Source: an uncultured Clostridia bacterium (lineage in GTDB: Bacteria > Bacillota > Clostridia > Christensenellales > UBA3700). From it: a stretch of 49,714 bases of DNA. Positions 18,462 through 26,895 of the stretch are shown here, piece after piece. How positions within the stretch are numbered: the stretch's first letter is position 1; each line of letters begins with the position of its first letter. The position numbers were made by a program, and so were the translations under genes. The notes beneath the pieces were generated by a model. That model saw nothing but the letters and a program-made list of their open reading frames with translations. It had not been told where the DNA came from and searched no databases. The stretch spans positions 1 through 49,714 of the forward strand of contig CAMBZZ010000011.1 of assembly GCA_945872615.1 (NCBI GenBank), read 5' to 3'.

Positions 18462-19123
18462 TGAAAGAGTTGATTTATATAGTAGAGGACGATGAGGGAA
18501 TAACCGAAGTCTACGAAGGCGCTTTCGAAAACGATTACGCAATAAAGACGTTTGACAACGGCAAAGATTTTTTCGACGCTTTTTTTGACCAAAAGCCCGA
18601 CCTCATTATATTGGACATAATGTTGCCCGATATGGACGGCTATACCATCTTGACCAAAATCAGAGAAAAGGACGCCAAAGTTCCCGTCATATGCGTAAGC
18701 GCCAAGTCGGATGAAATGAGTTTTGTCAAAGGTCTCAACAAGGGCGCCGACGACTATATGTCCAAGCCGTTTTCGGTATTGGAACTGCTGGCGAGAGTTA
18801 AGACCAACTTGCGTAGATCCAAACTTTACGTCACGGGTATGGGTGGATTCGAAGTAGACAACAACGTGTACAAGGCGTATTACGAAGGCAAAGATTTGGG
18901 CTTGACGCTCAAGGAGTTCAAACTTTTCAAACTGCTCGTTGCCAACGCCGGAGTTACCGTCGAGAGGGAGCAACTCTTTAGAGAAGTTTGGGGTGAAGAT
19001 TGGATGGGCGAGACCCGAACGCTGGATATGCACGTGGCGCAACTGAGAGAAAAAATCAAAGATATAGGTGCAAAAGACTGTATCGTTACCGTGAGAGGGG
19101 TAGGATACCGATTTGAAGTATGA
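18461..19123 (+). CDS. phoB: PhoB/PhoP-type response regulator of the pst cluster
   Basis: The 220-residue OmpR-family regulator has acidic pair Asp10/Asp11, phospho-acceptor Asp52 (LILDIMLPDMDG), Lys in SKPFS and a C-terminal winged helix ending RGVGYRFEV. By position it should activate the pst operon and other Pho genes. ATG 18461 was chosen: it overlaps the phoU stop by 1 nt and begins a normal receiver domain. An in-frame GTG at 18419 would add 14 residues inside phoU. The SD candidate GGGAG (18440-18444) is rather far (16 nt), so coupling to phoU translation is likely. It overlaps phoR by ATGA. Confidence 0.9.
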   Translation: MKELIYIVEDDEGITEVYEGAFENDYAIKTFDNGKDFFDAFFDQKPDLIILDIMLPDMDGYTILTKIREKDAKVPVICVSAKSDEMSFVKGLNKGADDYMSKPFSVLELLARVKTNLRRSKLYVTGMGGFEVDNNVYKAYYEGKDLGLTLKEFKLFKLLVANAGVTVEREQLFREVWGEDWMGETRTLDMHVAQLREKIKDIGAKDCIVTVRGVGYRFEV

Positions 19124-20841
19124 AAAAGAAGATTTTTGTTAGAGTATTTTGCCTTGCATTGGCAATTATTGCCGTCATGTTTTGCGTGGGAATGATTGCA
19201 GTCAATCTCAACGCCAAGTCAATGATTAGGGATAGACTGCAGCAAGAGACGGATTTGGTATGTTCGATGATAAAGGACAACGGCGACTTTTCTTCCTTTG
19301 ACAAATATCGCGGAGACGACGCCTTTCGTATAACTATTTTGGATACCGAGGGGCAAGTGTTGTATGAGAGCGATACGGCAAGTCGCTTGGAAAACCACGC
19401 CGATAGAGAAGAAGTCGTCAACGCTTTGTCTGGCAAACCCATAGCCGTGGAAAGATATTCGCAGACCTTTGGTTGCAAAATGACGTATTACGCGCAAAAG
19501 ACCACGTTGCAGGACGGACAATCCATTGTCGTGCGCTTGGCTGTCAAAAGCGATACAGTCGACGGTTATATGGCTGTAGCAGTACCGATTATGCTCGCCG
19601 TCGTCGTTGTAGCGGTAATTGCTTCCGCCGTAATTGCAAGAGTAATTGCCGATAGATTTTCGTCCAAGGTTACGGAGATAGGATATAGCCTCAAGAGCCT
19701 CGAAGAGGGGGAATACAAGCCGATAGTCACCGACTCGAAAGAGCCCGAATTGTATATGGTGCTAAGCAAAATCAACGAACTTAGCGGCAGCATAGAACAA
19801 AACGTCAATAAAGCCAAGCAGGAACATAGAAAACTAAATATCGTGCTGGACAACGTTGCCCAAGGTATTATCGCCGTTGACGGCAGCGGAAAAATCGTCT
19901 TTGCCAACGAGAGCGCATGCGAGTTGTTTGGACAACGTTCGGTGAGTGACAAAGATTTGGTGTATCTCGTCGACGACGTCAAGTTGTTGGACGCTATACG
20001 CCAAGGGTTTGAAGAGGAGAAGTCGTTTGAATATCTCTATCACGACCAATGTCTTGCCGTAGCAACCAAAAAAATCAAAGACGACGAGCTTATAGGAGTA
20101 GTAGCTGGCGTCGTTATAATCACCGACGTAACTCAGCAAAAGCAAGCAAGCAGATTGCGTAGCGAATTTTTTGCCAACGCTTCGCACGAACTCAAAACGC
20201 CCGTTACGGCGATGCAGGGGCTGTCGGAATTGTTGATGAGCAAGCGCACGCTTGACGAAACGTCGCAAAAGCAAGTGGAGAGAATATACAAAGAAAGTGC
20301 AAGACTGTCCACTCTTATCGAAGATATGCTCAAACTAAGCCAATACGAGAGGGGAGAGGACGCCACGGCAAGTCTTGTCAAAGTCGACTTGCAACAGGTT
20401 GTTCAAGAAGCGCTATCGGAACTTGCGGAAAGTATGAACAAAAAGCGTATCGTTGCCACCGTCCAAGGAGAAGGTAGTGTGGACGGCGACTACAAAAAGA
20501 TATACGAATTGGTAGAAAATCTTTGTTCCAATGCCGTCAATTACAACGTGGATGGAGGCAAAATCACCGTAAGTATCAACGAGAGCGACGAGGAAGTGCG
20601 CTTGGTTGTGTCCGATACGGGCATAGGTATAGAACAAGAGCATATACCAAGGCTTTGCGAGAGATTTTACCGAGTAGACAAGTCACGTTCCAAAAAGACG
20701 GGCGGCACGGGGCTGGGACTGGCTATCGTCAAACATATTTGCGCATTGTACGACGCCGATTTGCTTATAGCAAGTAAAGTCGGAGAAGGTACTAGCATAA
20801 CCGTTACCTTTCCCAAGAAAACCAAAAATGAGTTAATATAA
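19120..20841 (+). CDS. phoR: PhoR-type sensor histidine kinase of the pst cluster
   Basis: The 573-residue kinase has membrane helices at about 7-30 and 150-174, a HAMP-like region (~175-230), a PAS-like domain (~235-340), HisKA with His356 in ASHELKTPVTAM, and HATPase_c with NLCSNAVNYN, SDTGIGIEQEH and GTGLGLAIVKHI. It phosphorylates the PhoB regulator encoded just upstream, with which it overlaps by 4 nt. The extracytoplasmic segment is about 120 residues, longer than in E. coli PhoR. It is a clear relative of the kinase at 2151-3893. Confidence 0.92.
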   Translation: MKKKIFVRVFCLALAIIAVMFCVGMIAVNLNAKSMIRDRLQQETDLVCSMIKDNGDFSSFDKYRGDDAFRITILDTEGQVLYESDTASRLENHADREEVVNALSGKPIAVERYSQTFGCKMTYYAQKTTLQDGQSIVVRLAVKSDTVDGYMAVAVPIMLAVVVVAVIASAVIARVIADRFSSKVTEIGYSLKSLEEGEYKPIVTDSKEPELYMVLSKINELSGSIEQNVNKAKQEHRKLNIVLDNVAQGIIAVDGSGKIVFANESACELFGQRSVSDKDLVYLVDDVKLLDAIRQGFEEEKSFEYLYHDQCLAVATKKIKDDELIGVVAGVVIITDVTQQKQASRLRSEFFANASHELKTPVTAMQGLSELLMSKRTLDETSQKQVERIYKESARLSTLIEDMLKLSQYERGEDATASLVKVDLQQVVQEALSELAESMNKKRIVATVQGEGSVDGDYKKIYELVENLCSNAVNYNVDGGKITVSINESDEEVRLVVSDTGIGIEQEHIPRLCERFYRVDKSRSKKTGGTGLGLAIVKHICALYDADLLIASKVGEGTSITVTFPKKTKNELI

Positions 20842-20850
20842 TCCAAAATC

Positions 20851-20884
20851 CAAAACGCAGACCGAGACGTCTGCGTTTTGTTTT
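20851..20884 (+). terminator. Intrinsic terminator of the pst-pho cluster
   Basis: A perfect 12-bp stem (20851-20862 with 20869-20880) with a 6-nt loop ends in TTTTGTTTTG. It closes the phosphate operon. Confidence 0.88.
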
Positions 20885-20903
20885 GACAATCGCATTTCTT
20901 TGG

Positions 20904-20937
20904 TTGCAAAAAATCTCAAATAAGTTATAATTGAGTT
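20904..20937 (+). promoter_or_regulatory. Leaderless-type promoter of the QueG-like gene
   Basis: TTGCAA (20904-20909), a 16-bp spacer and a perfect TATAAT (20926-20931) are followed after 6 nt by ATG 20938. The expected RNA start coincides with the start codon, and no purine-rich SD is present. Confidence 0.6.
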
Positions 20938-21609
20938 ATGGACGACAAAATTCAAAAACTCTACGACAATCTATACGACAAGGGCGCGTGCCTCATTGCT
21001 TTCAGCGACGTGAGCGGCGTCCAACAAGCCAAGGGCTTTCCCTATGCTATCACGATAGGCTACAAACTCAACGATTACATACTGCAAGGCATAGACGACA
21101 AGCCGACTTACGAGTATTTTCATCACTACCGCACGGTCAACGCTTGCCTCGACCAGTTGGCGCTCTATTGCCAAACCTATATTCAAAGGTTGCGATATAC
21201 CTCGTATATGATACCCGCCTCTCAATCGTCGGATAGCGACCGATACGCGGGTGCGTTTCCTCATAAGACGGCGGCGGTATTGTCGGGTAGCGGTTGGATA
21301 GGCAAGAGCGGATTGTTTGTAACGCCTCGGTGGGGTAGCAAGATAAGACTTGCCACGGTACTTACCGATTATCCTCTCGGCGTGACCAACTCGCCTATTT
21401 TTAGCGGTTGCGGGGAGTGTAACGAATGCGTCAAGGCTTGCCCCGCGGGGGCAATAGTCGGGAAGGAATACGTGAGCGGTCAGCCTCGCGACACCATACT
21501 CGACGCGGAAAAATGTTCTCGATATATGAAGGAACATTTCCAAAATATAGGTAGAGGCAGCGTGTGCGGAATATGTATTGCCGTTTGCCCTTACAATCAT
21601 CTAAAATAG
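20938..21609 (+). CDS. Epoxyqueuosine reductase-like iron-sulfur protein (QueG relative, short form)
   Basis: The 223-residue protein carries two [4Fe-4S] ferredoxin-like motifs near its C-terminus: CGECNECVKACP (~160-171), an additional Cys in AEKCSRYM, and CGICIAVCP (~210-218). The N-terminal part matches the QueG-type domain, with PHKTAAVLSGSGWIGKSGLFVTP near residues 102-124 (split here: the GWIGKSGL core is the cobalamin-domain hallmark). True QueG reduces epoxyqueuosine in tRNA and is about 300 residues or more; this short version may be a paralogue with another substrate. The gene is monocistronic between two terminators and appears to be translated from a leaderless mRNA. Confidence 0.75.
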   Translation: MDDKIQKLYDNLYDKGACLIAFSDVSGVQQAKGFPYAITIGYKLNDYILQGIDDKPTYEYFHHYRTVNACLDQLALYCQTYIQRLRYTSYMIPASQSSDSDRYAGAFPHKTAAVLSGSGWIGKSGLFVTPRWGSKIRLATVLTDYPLGVTNSPIFSGCGECNECVKACPAGAIVGKEYVSGQPRDTILDAEKCSRYMKEHFQNIGRGSVCGICIAVCPYNHLK

Positions 21610-21663
21610 GTAGATAAGTGTCAAAAACTCGATACGTATCTATAAAAAACGTTTATAGACACG

Positions 21664-21693
21664 AAAATAGCGGACGATTAAGTCCGCTATTTT
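21664..21693. terminator. Bidirectional terminator between the QueG-like gene and glyQS
   Basis: A perfect 12-bp stem (21664-21675 with 21682-21693) has AAAA and TTTT at its ends and a 6-nt loop, serving the two convergent genes. Confidence 0.85.
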
Positions 21694-21714
21694 GGTGTTA
21701 ATATTTGTAAAAAA

Positions 21715-23103
21715 TCAATACTCGAGATTGCTTTGTAGATAATCTACCAATCCGTCGATAGGTATTCTTACTTGAGCCATACTATCTCTTTCTCTTACCG
21801 TTACCATATCGTCGTCGAGCGTTTCGAAGTCTACGGTCACGCAGTAAGGGGTACCGATTTCGTCTTGACGTCTATATCTCTTGCCGATACTTGCCGTCTC
21901 GTCGTAGGTGGTAGAGAACTTTTTGGATAGCATGCGGAAGATTTCTTCCGACTTTTCGCCGAGGGCTTTCTTTTGCAAAGGCAATACTGCCACTTTGTAT
22001 GGAGCGAGTGCGTGGTGCAAGTGGAGCACGGTACGGGTATCTCCGCCATCGAGCTCTTGCTCTTCATAAGCGTTGCACAAGAATGCGAGCACCATACGGT
22101 CTGCGCCCAAGGACGGCTCGACTACGTAAGGCACGTATTTTTCGTTGGTGATAGGGTCGGTGTATTCGAGATTTTTACCGCTCGTCTTGATATGTTGATT
22201 GAGGTCGTAGTCGGTTCTGTCGGCTATTCCCCACAGCTCACCCCAACCGAACGGGAACAAAAACTCGAAGTCGGTCGTTGCCTTGGAGTAGAAGGAGAGC
22301 TCTTCTTGGTCGTGGTCTCTGAGTTTGAGATTTTCTTCCTTGATGCCGAGTTCGAGCAACCAATTTTTGCAAAATTCTTTCCAATAAGCAAACCACTCGA
22401 GGTCGGTCCCCGGTTTGCAGAAAAACTCAAGTTCCATTTGCTCGAACTCTCTGGTACGGAAAGTAAAGTTGCCGGGGGTAATCTCGTTACGGAAAGATTT
22501 ACCTATTTGGGCAATACCGAAAGGAATCTTGGCACGGGTAGAGCGTTGAACGTTGGCAAAGTTGACGAAGATACCTTGCGCAGTCTCGGGACGAAGATAT
22601 ACCGTGTTTTTGCTGTCCTCGGTCACGCCTTGGAAGGTTTTGAACATAAGGTTGAATTGTCTTACGCCCGTAAAGTTGCACTTGCCGCAGACAGGGCATA
22701 CGATATTGTTGTCTACGATATATTGTTCCATTTGTTCGTTGGTCCAACCCGCGATATTGAGGTTGATACCTTTTTTGGCGTTGTAGTCTTCGATGAGGTT
22801 GTCGGCTCTGTGTCTGGAGTTGCAGCTCTTGCAGTCCATGAGAGGGTCGCTAAATCCGCCCACGTGTCCGCTTGCCACCCAAACGTTAGGGTTCATCAAA
22901 ATAGCGCAGTCAAGACCCGTGTTATAAGGATTTTCTTGAACGAACTTTTTCCACCACGCTTTTTTTACGTTGTTTTTAAGTTCTACGCCGAGAGGACCGT
23001 AGTCCCAAGTGTTTGCAAGACCACCGTAGATTTCGCTACCGGAAAATATGAAACCGCGGCTTTTGCAAAGTGCTACCAATTTTTCCATTGTCAATTTTGC
23101 CAT
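21715..23103 (-). CDS. glyQS: Glycyl-tRNA synthetase, alpha2 type
   Basis: The 462-residue class II synthetase charges tRNA-Gly. It is the single-chain homodimeric form, not the alpha2beta2 GlyQ/GlyS form. Motif 1 lies near [16 protein letters not shown], motif 2 includes [29 protein letters not shown] sequence (about 205-229), and motif 3 contains [13 protein letters not shown]. Cys pairs at about residues 92-95 and 137-140 (CKSC, CPVC) could hold zinc. SD AAAGGAG (minus strand, 23117-23111) sits 7 nt before ATG 23103. It is transcribed alone from a consensus promoter. Confidence 0.96.
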   Translation of the reverse strand: MAKLTMEKLVALCKSRGFIFSGSEIYGGLANTWDYGPLGVELKNNVKKAWWKKFVQENPYNTGLDCAILMNPNVWVASGHVGGFSDPLMDCKSCNSRHRADNLIEDYNAKKGINLNIAGWTNEQMEQYIVDNNIVCPVCGKCNFTGVRQFNLMFKTFQGVTEDSKNTVYLRPETAQGIFVNFANVQRSTRAKIPFGIAQIGKSFRNEITPGNFTFRTREFEQMELEFFCKPGTDLEWFAYWKEFCKNWLLELGIKEENLKLRDHDQEELSFYSKATTDFEFLFPFGWGELWGIADRTDYDLNQHIKTSGKNLEYTDPITNEKYVPYVVEPSLGADRMVLAFLCNAYEEQELDGGDTRTVLHLHHALAPYKVAVLPLQKKALGEKSEEIFRMLSKKFSTTYDETASIGKRYRRQDEIGTPYCVTVDFETLDDDMVTVRERDSMAQVRIPIDGLVDYLQSNLEY

Positions 23104-23116
23104 AATTACTCCTTTT

Positions 23117-23140
23117 TATATACGCCGGCTTGCGTATATA
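23117..23140 (-). promoter_or_regulatory. Hairpin in the glyQS leader next to the SD
   Basis: A perfect 9-bp stem (23117-23125 with 23132-23140) with a 6-nt loop lies in the glyQS 5' leader and abuts AAAAAGGAG. The leader is only about 45 nt and has no T-box, so the hairpin may tune stability or ribosome access. Confidence 0.5.
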
Positions 23141-23156
23141 TTTTAGTATCATATCC

Positions 23157-23185
23157 ATTATATTGATTTGCCCGCGCTTTGTCAA
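23157..23185 (-). promoter_or_regulatory. Consensus sigma-A promoter of glyQS
   Basis: Minus-strand TTGACA (23185-23180), 17-bp spacer and TATAAT (23162-23157): both hexamers are perfect, fitting a highly expressed synthetase. Confidence 0.85.
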
Positions 23186-23253
23186 AGAATATTCACACCT
23201 TCGGCGTTTTGCTCATATTGTAAACTAGAAAATCTACTAAAAAGGAGGTCACT

Positions 23254-23466
23254 ATGAATTGCTTTGGTGGAGGCTGTAACAATAACAACAACTGTTGCTG
23301 TTGTCTTATCATTATTTTGCTTTTGCTCTGTTGCTGTTGCAATCGCGACAGACGCGCATTAACCGATGACGACACGACCGAAAGCGATAGTCGTTGCAAT
23401 AATAATTGCAATCTCTGTTGCATCATACCTATTATACTGTTGCTCTGCTGCTGTGGCTGTTGCTAA
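23254..23466 (+). CDS. 70-residue cysteine-cluster micro-protein
   Basis: I do not recognise this family. Of 70 residues 19 are cysteine, arranged in clusters: CCCC at 14-17 and 26-29 flanking a LIIILLLL core, then CNNNCNLCC, and a terminal LLLCCCGCC after IIPII. Two Cys-capped hydrophobic segments (about 14-29 and 55-70) are separated by a charged 18-residue linker (NRDRRALTDDDTTESDSR). Asn runs precede each. It is a real gene: a perfect SD (AAGGAGG, about 23243-23249) lies 5 nt before the ATG, and an excellent terminator follows 18 nt after the stop. Possible roles are metal or redox chemistry at the membrane, or a cross-linked spore/coat component; none is demonstrated. No convincing sigma-A promoter was seen. 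Confidence 0.7.
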   Translation: MNCFGGGCNNNNNCCCCLIIILLLLCCCCNRDRRALTDDDTTESDSRCNNNCNLCCIIPIILLLCCCGCC

Positions 23467-23483
23467 CGGATACATAAGAAAGG

Positions 23484-23510
23484 ACACGCCGAGAAATCGG
23501 CGTGTTTTTT
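23484..23510 (+). terminator. Intrinsic terminator of the Cys-cluster gene
   Basis: A 9-bp stem (23484-23492 with 23497-23505) has a GAAA tetraloop and a six-T tail. Confidence 0.92.
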
Positions 23511-23520
23511 GGTGCAATAC

Positions 23521-23556
23521 TTGACTTTTGCGAGCCGTGCAATCTATAATATCAAT
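23521..23556 (+). promoter_or_regulatory. Leaderless-type promoter of the small membrane protein gene
   Basis: TTGACT (23521-23526), an 18-bp spacer and TATAAT (23545-23550) are followed after 6 nt by ATG 23557. No SD exists, and the expected RNA start is at the ATG. Confidence 0.7.
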
Positions 23557-23841
23557 ATGAAGTACAACTTTTTGCAATGGTGGCTGTCGGTGTCGATTAA
23601 GCCCAAAGTTTATCAAGTCTGGAAGTACGTAATCACCTTCGTCGTGTTTATCGGTTGGGTGGCGTGTATTGCCATTTATCGCGACCTGTATTGGAAATAT
23701 AGCCTTTGCATAATGTTGCCCGTTGCCGTAGTGGACTTGATATGGGACGCAATCAACTATGCTTTTTACAACAAAAAGTTGCGCCTCGGCGAGACTAAAG
23801 ATAGAGAGGCTCAACTTCAAAATCAACCAAAAGACGACTAA
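23557..23841 (+). CDS. Small two-helix membrane protein, function unknown
   Basis: The 94-residue protein has a short amphipathic N-terminus, a hydrophobic helix at about 22-41 (VITFVVFIGWVACIAIY), a second at about 47-68 and a charged C-terminal tail rich in Lys, Glu and Gln. Both ends are probably cytoplasmic. I do not recognise a family. An in-frame TTG at 23509 would lie inside the preceding terminator, so ATG 23557 is the start. The gene sits between two terminators with a private promoter whose start point falls on the ATG. Confidence 0.65.
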   Translation: MKYNFLQWWLSVSIKPKVYQVWKYVITFVVFIGWVACIAIYRDLYWKYSLCIMLPVAVVDLIWDAINYAFYNKKLRLGETKDREAQLQNQPKDD

Positions 23842-23847
23842 TAACAG

Positions 23848-23871
23848 ACGGCGGAGACCCCGCCGTTTTTT
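23848..23871 (+). terminator. Intrinsic terminator of the small membrane protein gene
   Basis: A GC-only 7-bp stem (23848-23854 with 23860-23866) is followed by T23866-T23871. Confidence 0.85.
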
Positions 23872-24078
23872 ATCACGTAACCTATAATAAGTCGATATGC
23901 GTTTCCGTTTTGATTTTGACTAATTTTGGTCTTATCGAGGCAATTTAGTTACGTTTCGTTTTGTATTCGTACGCATTACGATTGCTTTTGATGACTTTTC
24001 GTTGGGCTAATGCGTGGGAAAAGGTTTAACGCAAAAGGACGGGTGGCATAATTAAATATATATATTTTATAATATTGC
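23872..24078. other. Intergenic spacer, nothing recognised
   Basis: These 207 bp hold no supported gene, RNA or repeat. The panT promoter begins directly after. Confidence 0.5.
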
Positions 24079-24108
24079 TTGCAAAAGGCGGACTTTTGTT
24101 GATATAAT
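24079..24108 (+). promoter_or_regulatory. Promoter of the panT-coaX-hom-uvrBA operon
   Basis: TTGCAA (24079-24084), an 18-bp spacer and TATAAT (24103-24108) give a leader of about 85 nt before ATG 24200. Unlike the leaderless genes, a proper SD (GAGGTG, 24191-24196) is present. No known riboswitch was recognised in the leader. Confidence 0.6.
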
Positions 24109-24199
24109 AATGCCAAGTACCGATACGCAAGATTGGATACTTAAAAAATAATTTTTTACATAGATGGATATCCTTATTAGGAATTCAAGCGAGGTGTGT

Positions 24200-24823
24200 A
24201 TGAAAAAATCTAAGCGCATAGCCTTAATGGCTTTTATGTTGGCATTGATTATTATCTTCAATTTCGTGCCAATCTCATTCGGACCCGTTACTTTGGGACT
24301 GATGATACTGCCCGTATTGATAATGGCACAGATGGAAGATCTCAAGATGACCGTCGTTACGGGATTGTTGCTCGGGGTTACCAACCTAATATCTTGGTAC
24401 ACCGTCAAAGCGGGAGCGCTGCTCGCACCCGTATTCCAAAACCCGTTGGTGTGCATTTTGCCGAGAGTGATGATAGGAATAGTAGCCTATGCGGTATATC
24501 ACTTACTTTCCAAATTGCTGAGACCAAAATACGGCGAGGTGGACGGACAAGAAGTTTTGCTCAACAAAAAGCAACTATTCGTCAGTGAAAAGGCGATAAG
24601 CGTAGCGGCTACGGCGTGCGGGGTTTTGACCAACACCTTGCTGGTGGGCTTGATGGCGTTGTTGCTCTTCAAGGGACAGACCTTCGGAAGTACGGCAATC
24701 AGCGCTCAATGGATAGCAACGCTATTTAGCGTCAACTTCGTCATTGAAGTGATAGCATTTCCTATCATCGTGCCCGCAATAGTGTTTGCACTCAAAAAAA
24801 TTGACAGGAAGACAACGGTATGA
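24200..24823 (+). CDS. ECF transporter S component, probably pantothenate-specific (PanT-like)
   Basis: The 207-residue protein has about six hydrophobic helices and the layout of an ECF-type S component, the substrate-binding subunit that docks on a shared EcfT/EcfA module (not in this window). The Gly/Leu-rich PVTLGLMILPVLIMAQMEDL region and the PLVCILPRVMIGIVAY segment fit this class. It overlaps coaX (pantothenate kinase) by ATGA, which argues for pantothenate uptake; the substrate is therefore an inference from context. ATG 24200 follows SD GAGGTG; an upstream in-frame ATG at 24164 has none. Confidence 0.75.
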   Translation: MKKSKRIALMAFMLALIIIFNFVPISFGPVTLGLMILPVLIMAQMEDLKMTVVTGLLLGVTNLISWYTVKAGALLAPVFQNPLVCILPRVMIGIVAYAVYHLLSKLLRPKYGEVDGQEVLLNKKQLFVSEKAISVAATACGVLTNTLLVGLMALLLFKGQTFGSTAISAQWIATLFSVNFVIEVIAFPIIVPAIVFALKKIDRKTTV

Positions 24824-25611
24824 TTTTAGTAATCGATATAGGCAATACCAATATCAAATTGGGCGTGTACGACTGCAATAAGTTGATAGCGTCTTGGAGA
24901 TTGTCGGTATCTGCGCCGAGGACCTCGGACGAAATCGGTATATATATCAAAAATCTTTTTGAAGAGATAGGACTGAGCAAGGACGACTTCGAAGGCGTCA
25001 TTATGTCGTCGGTACAGCCGTCGCTCAACTACACCTTCGAGAGAGCGTGCGAGTATTACGTGGGCAAAAAGCCTATGATAGTTGGACCCGGCACCAAGAC
25101 GGGGCTCAATATCAAGTACAGCAATCCTCAAGAGGTGGGTGCGGACAGAATAGTCAATTCGGTAGCGGCATACAAATTGTACGGCGGACCTTGTATAGTC
25201 ATCGACTTCGGCACGGCAACTACCTTCAACGCCATATCGGCTAGCGGAGAGTTTTTGGGCGGTTGTATCGCCCCCGGTATCAAGACGTCGCTCAATTCTT
25301 TGACCGACAGCACCGCTAAGTTGCCGACCGTCGAACTTGTCAAACCAAACAGCGTAATAGGCAAGACTACGATAGGCAATATGCAATCGGGCATAATATA
25401 CGGCTTTATAGGACTTGTCAAAAACATCGTTGCAGCTATCAAAAAGGAGATGAAAGCTCCCGACGCCAAGGTTATCGCAACGGGCGGACTTAGCGAGTTG
25501 ATAACTTCCAACGACGATGAAAACACCATAGACAAAGTGGATAGAGTGCTCACCCTCAACGGTCTGAAACTCATCTACAATATGAACAATCAAAACCAAG
25601 CAAAAGAATAA
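24820..25611 (+). CDS. coaX: Type III pantothenate kinase
   Basis: The 263-residue enzyme phosphorylates pantothenate in the first step of CoA synthesis. ASKHA-fold signatures are DIGNTNIKLGVY (~5-16), GADRIVNSVAAY (~107-118), IDFGTATTFNAI (~127-138) and the GGCIAPGIKTS segment (~146-156). It overlaps the S-component gene by 4 nt, so uptake and phosphorylation of pantothenate are co-expressed. Hom follows 12 nt later. Confidence 0.95.
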   Translation: MILVIDIGNTNIKLGVYDCNKLIASWRLSVSAPRTSDEIGIYIKNLFEEIGLSKDDFEGVIMSSVQPSLNYTFERACEYYVGKKPMIVGPGTKTGLNIKYSNPQEVGADRIVNSVAAYKLYGGPCIVIDFGTATTFNAISASGEFLGGCIAPGIKTSLNSLTDSTAKLPTVELVKPNSVIGKTTIGNMQSGIIYGFIGLVKNIVAAIKKEMKAPDAKVIATGGLSELITSNDDENTIDKVDRVLTLNGLKLIYNMNNQNQAKE

Positions 25612-25623
25612 AAGGAGATATAT

Positions 25624-26895
25624 ATGAAAAAAGTCGGAGTAGCAATTTTGGGTCTCGGCGTAGTAGGCGGAGGCACAGCAAGAATTTTGATTGACCGCAG
25701 ACAACAAATCAAAGAGGAGTACGGCGTAGACGTTGAGATTACCGCCGTGCTTGACCTAAAAAAGGAGAGAGTTCTCGACCTTGGTCTCGACCTCAAGATT
25801 TTGGCGTCGAGTATGGACGAAATCGCCCTCAATCCTAACGTCGATATAGTCGTAGAATGTATGGGCGGATTGGAGCCTGCCAAGAGCTTTTTGCTCAAAG
25901 CGTTGGAAGCGGGCAAGAGTATAGTAACGTCCAACAAAGAGATGTTCTGCAAGAGTTGGCCCGAGCTGGAAGCAGCCGCAGCCAAGACGGGCGCTGGACT
26001 ATATTACGAAGCAACGACGGGTGGCGGAATGCCTATCATCAGAACGATGACTCAAGCAATGCAAGCCAACAATATATTGGAAATCAAGGCAATCATCAAC
26101 GGCACCACCAACTATATTCTTACGAGAATGTCGCAAGAGGGTGCAAGTTATCAAGATATACTCAAGGACGCTCAAGCTTTGGGATATGCAGAAGCCAACC
26201 CCGTGGCAGACGTTGAGGGCTACGATTCCAGCTACAAACTCAGCATCTTGTCCAGCCTTGCTTTCAACAAGAGACTTCCCGTTGACCTAATTTATAGAGA
26301 GGGTATTACCAAACTTACCGCAGAAGATATTGCGATAGGTAAAGAATTGGGTTACGTTGTCAAACTTCTTGCCATTGCTAAGCAAAAAGAAGGCAAAATC
26401 GAAGCGAGAGTTCACCCTGTATTCTTGTCCAAAGACCATCCGCTTGCCAACGTCAACGACGCATTCAACGCAGTATTCGTAGTCGGTGACGCAGTTGGCG
26501 ACATCATGCTCTACGGTAGAGGCGCGGGCGCTTTGCCAACGGGTAGCGCTATCGTCAGCGACGTGGTATTCTGCGCAAGACAAGAGGTGCATGCAAGATA
26601 TAGCGAAATGAATAACTGTATGACCGCAGACGATATAATCGAGGACTTCGAGAGCGACTATTACCTTCGTCTCAACGCCAGAGACGTGTCGGGCGTAATC
26701 GCGGACATTGCGGGAGTGTTCAAAAAGCACAACGTTTCTATCAGCCAGATGAGACAAGATAGAAACAACGAAATTATACCTATCATTTTCGTAACGCACA
26801 AGACGAGAGAAAAGGCGATGAAGGCAGCGGTTGAAGAGATAGCGGCTCTCAAAAACGTCGTTAGCGTAGAAAATCTTATCAGAGTGGAGAAATAA
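25624..26895 (+). CDS. hom: Homoserine dehydrogenase
   Basis: The 423-residue enzyme reduces aspartate semialdehyde to homoserine, feeding threonine and methionine synthesis. The N-terminal NAD(P)-binding motif is GLGVVGGGTARIL (~11-23). The catalytic domain has GGGMPIIRTM and NGTTNYILTRM, with the family's catalytic Lys in the DVEGYDSSYKL region (~200-210). An ACT domain spans about 345-420, suggesting feedback control, probably by threonine. SD AAAAGGAG lies just before the ATG. The stop shares one base with the next start (TAATG). Confidence 0.95.
   Translation: MKKVGVAILGLGVVGGGTARILIDRRQQIKEEYGVDVEITAVLDLKKERVLDLGLDLKILASSMDEIALNPNVDIVVECMGGLEPAKSFLLKALEAGKSIVTSNKEMFCKSWPELEAAAAKTGAGLYYEATTGGGMPIIRTMTQAMQANNILEIKAIINGTTNYILTRMSQEGASYQDILKDAQALGYAEANPVADVEGYDSSYKLSILSSLAFNKRLPVDLIYREGITKLTAEDIAIGKELGYVVKLLAIAKQKEGKIEARVHPVFLSKDHPLANVNDAFNAVFVVGDAVGDIMLYGRGAGALPTGSAIVSDVVFCARQEVHARYSEMNNCMTADDIIEDFESDYYLRLNARDVSGVIADIAGVFKKHNVSISQMRQDRNNEIIPIIFVTHKTREKAMKAAVEEIAALKNVVSVENLIRVEK

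Noticed and set aside
23104..23156. T-box riboswitch upstream of glyQS
   Set aside because: The leader from the consensus promoter is only about 45 nt and shows a single hairpin; no specifier loop or T-box sequence fits.
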